Shown here: one piece after another, positions 7,540 through 11,624 of the stretch
Position numbering within the stretch: position 1 is the stretch's first letter
How the letters are laid out: every line of letters starts with the position of its first letter
Assembly: GCA_009700155.1 (NCBI GenBank)
Contig: WLMP01000021.1
Coordinates: forward strand, 1 to 11,624
DNA from: Actinomycetota bacterium
Lineage (GTDB): Bacteria; Actinomycetota; Actinomycetes; Nanopelagicales; Nanopelagicaceae
Length of the DNA stretch: 11,624 nt
Direction of reading: 5' to 3'
Notes under the pieces: generated by a model
Seen by the model: only the letters and a program-made list of their open reading frames with translations
What the model was told of the DNA's origin: nothing
Database searches by the model: none
Position numbers and translations under genes: made by a program

Positions 7540-8330
7540 ATTTACTTGGTGAAACATTAAGGATTGGTTTATTAAGAGGATCGCTCGAGTTAAAGCAATT
7601 TATGAGACAACGGGAATCAGTTGTTTTCACATTACTTTTTCCAGTTATTTTGCTCTTTATTTTTGGCACAGTTTTCAGAGACACAATTGCACCAGGCGTT
7701 ACCTTTAGCCAGTATTTTGTAGCCGGAATGATTGCTTCTGGTTTAGTAAACACAGGATTTCAGCAGCTTGCTATCACAATACCTATGGAAAGAGACGCCG
7801 GCACCTTAAAGAGGCTTCGAGGAACACCTATGTCTATCTCCTCTTACTTCATTGGTAAATCTATTCTGGTAACTATTTTAATGATCCTACAAACTGCACT
7901 CTTACTTTTCTTTGGATCTGTTATGTTTGATTTAAATCTACCTTCAGATCCATCTTTGTGGCTTAATTTCACCTGGCTAGTAATTTTAGGAAGCGCTTGC
8001 TCTACTGTGCTCGGAATTGCATTTTCAGTCGTTCCAAAAAGTGGCCGCGGTGCCTCTGCTGTTGTATCGCCAATTGTTATTATTCTTCAGTTCTTTAGTG
8101 GAGTATTTTTCGTATTCACCTCCTTACCAATATGGATGCAACAATTTGCCGCAATTTTCCCACTTAAATGGTTAACTCAAGGAATGCGATCTGTATTTTT
8201 ACCTGAAGATTTTGCAACTCAGGAGGTCGCTGGGAATTGGGAATTAGGAAAAACTGCATTAGTTTTAGTACTTTGGTTGATCATAGGATTGTTTATATCT
8301 ATTAGAACTTTTAAATGGAGTCGAGAATGA
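7536..8330 (+). CDS. ABC-2 type transporter permease
   Basis: 264 residues with six predicted membrane helices at about 28-47, 58-80, 104-131, 142-165, 174-197 and 238-257, the ABC-2 permease layout. The conserved cytoplasmic segment ERDAGTLKRLRGTP (85-98) between TM2 and TM3 is a hallmark of the family, coupling the permease to the ATPase. Substrate unknown; relatives export drugs, polysaccharides, lipids or lantibiotic-like peptides. The gene starts within the ATPase stop (ATGA), with a GGTG seven bases before the ATG. Its own TGA overlaps the start of the secreted-protein gene (again ATGA). With the ATPase it forms a minimal two-gene exporter that probably works as a 2+2 complex in the cytoplasmic membrane. 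Confidence 0.92.
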   Translation: MNLLGETLRIGLLRGSLELKQFMRQRESVVFTLLFPVILLFIFGTVFRDTIAPGVTFSQYFVAGMIASGLVNTGFQQLAITIPMERDAGTLKRLRGTPMSISSYFIGKSILVTILMILQTALLLFFGSVMFDLNLPSDPSLWLNFTWLVILGSACSTVLGIAFSVVPKSGRGASAVVSPIVIILQFFSGVFFVFTSLPIWMQQFAAIFPLKWLTQGMRSVFLPEDFATQEVAGNWELGKTALVLVLWLIIGLFISIRTFKWSRE

Positions 8331-9085
8331 AGTTAAAGTACATTTTAGCTGCGTTGCTATGTTCAGTGATGTTTACGACAAATGTGCAGGCAGCTACTCC
8401 AACACCAAAGCCAAAGCCGAGTAGTAAAGCAACTCCATCAAAAACTGCTACGGTAAAGCCAGATACAAAAAGCTCTGCTAAACCATCATCATCAAAGAAA
8501 GTAAGCGCTTCTAAAGCAACTAAGAAGCCCAGCACATCCAAAGCAACTAAGAAACCAGTTAAGAAGAAAAAGAAGAAGGTTAAGAAAACTGCAACACCTA
8601 TTCCTTCACCTTCACCAATATGGCCACCAGTTAGATTTACTAGCAACAAGGGAATCTATGCAAAGATTCCAACAGGTAAGGAATTATTGGGTTTAATCTC
8701 TGCTAAAAAAGGATTAGCTGCTGATGTAGTTAAATGTGAGTCAAATGCATGTGGTGCGGTAATTGTTGCCGCCGATTACTCTTGTAGGTGGTGGGAAATT
8801 AAGTCGACAGTTTCCGGAAGTGATTTAAATGATCAGAATAAGAAAGTCCTTCTTGGAACACTGAGAACTACTTACGGCCCACTTAGTCCGAAAACTTACG
8901 CGAATATTCTCCTAATTAGTGATGAGCCATTATTTTTACCGCAAACTATCGATCCGCTAACTCAGTTGCCAGCACCTGCTGTTCCTAGAGTTGGGATAGT
9001 AGTTGGAAATATCTCTGCAACTTGTCATAAATCTGCAACTGAGGAGAAGATTCCGACAAATATTTATACCCCGGTAAAGAAGTAA
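8327..9085 (+). CDS. secreted lysine-rich protein of unknown function
   Basis: 252 residues from ATG at 8327, chosen because GGAG lies 7 nt upstream and the ATG overlaps the permease TGA (ATGA). An ATG at 8315 is in frame but lies inside the permease gene and puts an arginine-containing extension before the signal peptide. A signal peptide covers about 1-22 (basic MKLK, hydrophobic core, VQA before the likely cut after A22). Residues 23-98 are low complexity, almost only K, S, T, P and A, with SKATKKP repeated at 62-68 and 71-77 and a run of six lysines at 79-84. A compact domain follows (about 99-252) with C137, C142, C153 and C233, able to make two disulfides outside the cell. I do not recognise this domain. 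Position after the exporter suggests a role at the cell surface; the cationic stalk may bind anionic wall polymers (speculation). Confidence 0.8.
   Translation: MKLKYILAALLCSVMFTTNVQAATPTPKPKPSSKATPSKTATVKPDTKSSAKPSSSKKVSASKATKKPSTSKATKKPVKKKKKKVKKTATPIPSPSPIWPPVRFTSNKGIYAKIPTGKELLGLISAKKGLAADVVKCESNACGAVIVAADYSCRWWEIKSTVSGSDLNDQNKKVLLGTLRTTYGPLSPKTYANILLISDEPLFLPQTIDPLTQLPAPAVPRVGIVVGNISATCHKSATEEKIPTNIYTPVKK
8510..8557 (+). repeat. short tandem-like coding repeat in the lysine-rich stalk
   Basis: Two 21-base copies (8510-8530 and 8537-8557) separated by 6 bases encode SKATKKP twice. They differ at three positions, all third codon bases, so the peptide repeat has been kept while the DNA drifted. 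This suggests selection on the peptide or a fairly old duplication. Confidence 0.7.
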
Positions 9086-9097
9086 TCAGGGCTAGCG

Positions 9098-9418
9098 ATG
9101 CTTGGAGGCATAAATAATGAATTGTTTTTCAAATCATTCTCTGGGTTTATTGTTGTTGGCATACTGGCATTAATTTTAAGATGGGCTTTTTCAGGCAATA
9201 AGTCACTCATCGAAAAAAGTAAACAAGTTGGATCTGATGAGGAGTATGGTCTACTAAAAGTTGCGCATTCACCAAAGAACCATATTGAAGGTGAAATAAT
9301 GAGACAAAAACTTTTAGCAGTTGGAATTAAAGCTACTCTTTCTCAAACAAGAACTGGTCCTAAGATATTAGTTTTTGAAGAGGACTTGAAGATTGCCATA
9401 GCAACTTTGGAGAATTAG
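9098..9418 (+). CDS. membrane-anchored DUF2007-like protein
   Basis: 106 residues. One hydrophobic helix at about 13-30 precedes a short linker and a C-terminal domain (about 52-106). That domain starts LLKVAHSPKNHIEGEIMRQKL and ends ILVFEEDLKIAIATLE, the pattern of DUF2007 (putative prokaryotic signal-transducing, GlnB-like fold): a strand, a helix scanning for E/R contacts, a central glycine (VGIKA) and a final EEDL helix. Start ATG at 9098 has AGGG six bases upstream (9088-9091), a proper Shine-Dalgarno, and lies 12 bp after the secreted-protein stop, so it is probably the last gene of the ABC unit. An in-frame extension further upstream is not needed. Role unknown; sensing or regulation of the exporter is only a guess. 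The domain call is by pattern, moderately sure. Confidence 0.72.
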   Translation: MLGGINNELFFKSFSGFIVVGILALILRWAFSGNKSLIEKSKQVGSDEEYGLLKVAHSPKNHIEGEIMRQKLLAVGIKATLSQTRTGPKILVFEEDLKIAIATLEN

Positions 9419-9537
9419 AAACTAATCTAGCTGTTTAACGCATTTTAGGGTGAATAGATAACAACGCCAGGATTTTGCTTAAATTTGCCTTGTTGGCATT
9501 AACTTATCTGCCATTAAGCAATTACAATAGGTCGATT
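9419..9537 (+). promoter_or_regulatory. murA upstream region: promoter and candidate operator
   Basis: At 119 bp this is the longest gap in the window. It holds a good promoter: TTAACT (9499-9504), an 18 bp spacer and TACAAT (9523-9528), which would start transcription about 3 nt before the murA ATG. A perfect inverted repeat TGGCA-N10-TGCCA (9494-9498 and 9509-9513) brackets the -35 element, and a third half-site TGCC lies at 9486-9489. This arrangement could bind a repressor or activator. I see no GC-rich hairpin followed by a T-run for termination of the upstream unit. Confidence 0.5.
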
Positions 9538-10794
9538 ATGGATAGATTCAAAGTAGTTGGTGGCGCCAGATTATCTGGCACAGTCAAAGTTTCAGGTGCA
9601 AAAAACTCTGCCCTAAAGTTAATGGCTGCTGCATTACTTGCACCTGGAAAATCTAAAATAACAAATCTTCCTGCTATTGCAGATGTTGGATATATGGCAG
9701 AGCTTTTAACTAGATTAGGTTGTAAAGTTGAAATTGATGATAAGGCCGGTGAAGTTACAATCGAAGTTCCTGAAGAACTTGGTCACCGTGCTGATTATGA
9801 TTTAGTGAGAAAACTTCGGGCTTCAATTAATGTGTTGGGTCCGTTAATTACAAGGGCTGGTAAAGCAGAGGTCGCATTGCCTGGCGGAGATGCCATTGGT
9901 TCCCGCGGTCTTGATTTTCATATTAATAGTTTAGCAGATATGGGTGCAGAGATTAAGTTAGAGCATGGATTTATTGTGGCAAGCACGAAGCAACGATTAA
10001 GATCGGCTTTAATTTCCTTAGAATTTCCAAGTGTTGGTGCTACTGAAAATATAATGACAGCAGCAACGCTAGCTCAGGGTGTTACAACTATCGAAAATGC
10101 AGCTAGAGAACCAGATGTTGTTGACCTAGGTGAATTTTTGATTTCAATGGGAGCAAAAATTTCCGGCTTAGGTTCGCACACAATAAAAATTGAAGGTGTT
10201 TCAAAGTTAAATCCTGCAACCCATGCCACTCTGCCCGATCGAATAGTTACAGGAACTTGGGCATTCGCAGCCGCTATGACAAAAGGTGATATCACTATTG
10301 AAAATGGCAGAGTAGATCACTTAGAAATTCCTCTTGATAAGTTAGTTGAGGCCGGTGCGGTAATTACAACAACAGAAAATGGATTTAGGGTAAAGATGGA
10401 TAAACGACCTATTGCAGTTGATGTTGCAACCTTGCCATATCCTGGATTTCCAACAGATCTACAGTCAATGATAATTACCTTAAATTCAATTGCAGATGGA
10501 ACTTCAATTGTTACTGAAAATGTTTTCGAAGGTAGATTTATGTTCGTAAATGAGTTAATGCGCCTTGGAGCAAAAATTCAAGTTGATGGTCACCATGCTG
10601 CAATTACAGGAATAGAGCAATTATCTGCTGCGCCAGTTGTTGCTACTGATATTAGAGCTGGTGCTAGTTTAGTTTTAGCTGCCTTAGTAAGTGAGGGCGT
10701 TACATTAATTGAGGATTCATTCCATATTGACCGTGGCTATCCTGATTTTCCGGCACAACTACAATCACTTGGGGCTGATGTAACTAGAGTTTAA
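9538..10794 (+). CDS. murA: UDP-N-acetylglucosamine 1-carboxyvinyltransferase (Asp-type MurA)
   Basis: 418 residues, full length. It transfers enolpyruvate from PEP to UDP-GlcNAc, the first committed step of peptidoglycan synthesis, in the cytoplasm. Visible landmarks: VSGAKNSAL with K22 and N23, R91 and R94 in VRKLRAS, the active-site loop [12 protein letters not shown] (115-126), FPTDLQS with catalytic D307, [13 protein letters not shown] with R373, and HIDRGY with R399. In the loop the usual Cys (C115 in E. coli) is D118, as in Mycobacterium tuberculosis MurA (D117); this change is known to give intrinsic fosfomycin resistance. Start ATG at 9538 gives the family N-terminus MDRFKVVGG; an in-frame TTG at 9475 would add 21 unrelated residues and read through the promoter. 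The stop overlaps the atpC stop on the other strand (TTAA). Confidence 0.97.
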   Translation: MDRFKVVGGARLSGTVKVSGAKNSALKLMAAALLAPGKSKITNLPAIADVGYMAELLTRLGCKVEIDDKAGEVTIEVPEELGHRADYDLVRKLRASINVLGPLITRAGKAEVALPGGDAIGSRGLDFHINSLADMGAEIKLEHGFIVASTKQRLRSALISLEFPSVGATENIMTAATLAQGVTTIENAAREPDVVDLGEFLISMGAKISGLGSHTIKIEGVSKLNPATHATLPDRIVTGTWAFAAAMTKGDITIENGRVDHLEIPLDKLVEAGAVITTTENGFRVKMDKRPIAVDVATLPYPGFPTDLQSMIITLNSIADGTSIVTENVFEGRFMFVNELMRLGAKIQVDGHHAAITGIEQLSAAPVVATDIRAGASLVLAALVSEGVTLIEDSFHIDRGYPDFPAQLQSLGADVTRV

Positions 10795-11054
10795 TTTGCA
10801 GCACTTTCACCAAGTATTGAAACTCTATTCTTAGAAACTGAGATAAATCCACCATTTATTACAAAATCATTGGTGGTGCCATCAGTAGATTTAATTGAAA
10901 CAGTGCCATCAGCTAATACGCCAAGAAGTGGAGCGTGATCTGGTAAAACACCTAAATCACCTTCGAGCGTGCGAGCAGAAACCATCTTTGCTTCACCACT
11001 CCACACCCGCTTTTCAGGTGTGACTACTTCAACCTTTAGCACTGTTTCAGACAT
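10791..11054 (-). CDS. atpC: F1Fo ATP synthase epsilon subunit, short form without C-terminal helices
   Basis: 87 residues. The N-terminal beta-sandwich is complete: [17 protein letters not shown] (6-22), [16 protein letters not shown] (30-45) and [16 protein letters not shown] (66-81). The chain then ends at GESAAN. Typical epsilon subunits have about 120-140 residues, with a C-terminal helical hairpin that inhibits ATP hydrolysis; here that domain is absent. The subunit should still join gamma to the c-ring in the central stalk. The gene lies 3 nt after atpD, whose end reads TAA TAA before the ATG, and has no evident Shine-Dalgarno, so translation may depend on atpD. Its stop overlaps the murA stop. 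No frameshift is evident: the TAA is clean and murA occupies the sequence beyond it. Confidence 0.93.
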   Translation of the reverse strand: MSETVLKVEVVTPEKRVWSGEAKMVSARTLEGDLGVLPDHAPLLGVLADGTVSIKSTDGTTNDFVINGGFISVSKNRVSILGESAAN

Positions 11055-11057
11055 TTA

Positions 11058-11624
11058 TTATGACTTCGCTAACTCTGCTGCTTTACGTTCAACATCATCT
11101 AAGCCACCACACATAAAGAATGCTTGCTCAGGAACATGGTCATACTTTCCATCTGCGAGCGCTTCAAATGCGGCAATAGTTTCTGTTAGTGGCACAAATG
11201 AACCTTCTAACCCAGTGAATACCTTCGCAACGAATGTATTTTGAGATAAGAAACGTTGAATGCGACGAGCTCTTCCAACCAGAATTCGATCCTCTTCGGA
11301 AAGTTCATCAATACCCAAGATTGCAATAATGTCTTGCAAATCTTTATAGCGCTGCAAGATTTGCTTGATCCGGTTTGCAACTTTGAAGTGATGCTCACCA
11401 ATATATCTAGGATCCAAAATACGTGAGGTTGAATCCAGTGGATCTACCGCAGGATAGATACCTAGCTCTGAAATTGGACGAGATAACACAGTTGTTGCAT
11501 CTAAGTGAGCAAAGGTTGTGTGTGGAGCTGGGTCGGTGATGTCATCTGCTGGAACATAAATTGCCTGCATCGAGGTAATTGAGTGACCACGAGTTGAGGT
11601 AATACGTTCTTGCAACTGACCCAT
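11058..11624 (-). CDS. atpD: F1Fo ATP synthase beta subunit, C-terminal 188 residues (5' end outside window)
   Basis: The reverse strand is open to the window edge. The visible 188 residues are the end of a roughly 480-residue beta subunit. Present are [10 protein letters not shown], the [20 protein letters not shown] region (26-45), [22 protein letters not shown] (48-69), the DELSEED loop (106-112) that contacts gamma and, in other bacteria, the epsilon C-terminal domain, and the end region with [21 protein letters not shown]. The nucleotide-binding P-loop lies outside the window. The Met at the right edge is internal, not a start. Tandem TAA stops are followed directly by the atpC ATG. The beta subunit carries the catalytic sites of ATP synthesis. 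Confidence 0.97.
   Translation of the reverse strand: MGQLQERITSTRGHSITSMQAIYVPADDITDPAPHTTFAHLDATTVLSRPISELGIYPAVDPLDSTSRILDPRYIGEHHFKVANRIKQILQRYKDLQDIIAILGIDELSEEDRILVGRARRIQRFLSQNTFVAKVFTGLEGSFVPLTETIAAFEALADGKYDHVPEQAFFMCGGLDDVERKAAELAKS

Noticed and set aside
8510..8590. A-rich repetitive DNA considered as a possible recombination or phase-variation tract
   Set aside because: The repeats follow codons and differ at third positions, and the lysine run mixes AAA and AAG, so it is not a slippage-prone homopolymer.
8311..8649. Minus-strand open frame opposite the lysine-rich gene
   Set aside because: Its Phe/Val/Leu/Gly-rich product is the mirror of Lys/Pro/Ala/Thr codons in the real gene and overlaps the permease end; it is a low-complexity shadow.
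9486..9498. TGCC-TTGTT-GGCA considered as an intrinsic terminator for the ABC unit
   Set aside because: The stem is only 4 bp and no T-run follows; it more likely forms part of the murA control region.
9475..9537. In-frame TTG extension of MurA by 21 residues
   Set aside because: The extension is unlike MurA N-termini and covers the TTAACT/TACAAT promoter; the ATG at 9538 gives the expected MDRFKVVGG start.
11622..11624. ATG at the right edge as the atpD start
   Set aside because: The residues that follow belong to the middle of the beta subunit, so this Met is internal and the gene continues outside the window.

Overview
The window looks like chromosomal housekeeping DNA from a small-genome, AT-rich actinobacterium. 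The gene families point that way: a DUF4032 protein, a YbbN/CnoX-like protein, a MurA with Asp in place of the catalytic Cys, a small zinc-finger-like protein with a typical actinobacterial start, and an atpD-atpC pair next to murA. In Mycobacterium tuberculosis the same families also lie close together (atpD/atpC, murA and the thioredoxin-like Rv1324). AT-rich codons, almost no intergenic space and overlapping genes suggest a streamlined free-living lineage such as the freshwater acI / Nanopelagicales group. That placement is inference.

Layout: (1) 1-2878, minus strand: an operon of DUF4032 kinase-like protein, YbbN-like co-chaperone and an MFS transporter that runs off the left edge; both junctions overlap by 4 bases. 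(2) 2959-4101, plus: an AI-2E family permease, whose stop overlaps the stop of (3) an alpha/beta hydrolase (4098-4808, minus). (4) 4832-6307, plus: an aldehyde dehydrogenase, divergent from the hydrolase with only 23 bp between start codons. Its stop overlaps that of (5) a small Cys/His protein (6304-6624, minus). (6) 6682-9418, plus: a tight four-gene unit of ABC-2 ATPase, ABC-2 permease, secreted lysine-rich protein and a membrane-anchored DUF2007-like protein. (7) murA (9538-10794, plus), convergent with (8) atpC and the 3' part of atpD (10791-11624, minus).

I see no mobile element, CRISPR, tRNA or rRNA, and no intergenic stretch above 300 bases; the longest is 119 bp before murA. The notable signals are in gene architecture. 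All three convergent gene pairs overlap by a palindromic stop tetranucleotide (TTAA, CTAG, TTAA). Genes at the head of a transcription unit have -10-like hexamers set so that transcription would start at or near the start codon, while two genes inside the ABC unit have Shine-Dalgarno sites. One divergent pair appears to be driven from two -10 elements that share one TA step. The epsilon subunit of ATP synthase lacks its whole C-terminal helical domain. The least explained protein is the secreted, strongly cationic product of the ABC unit.
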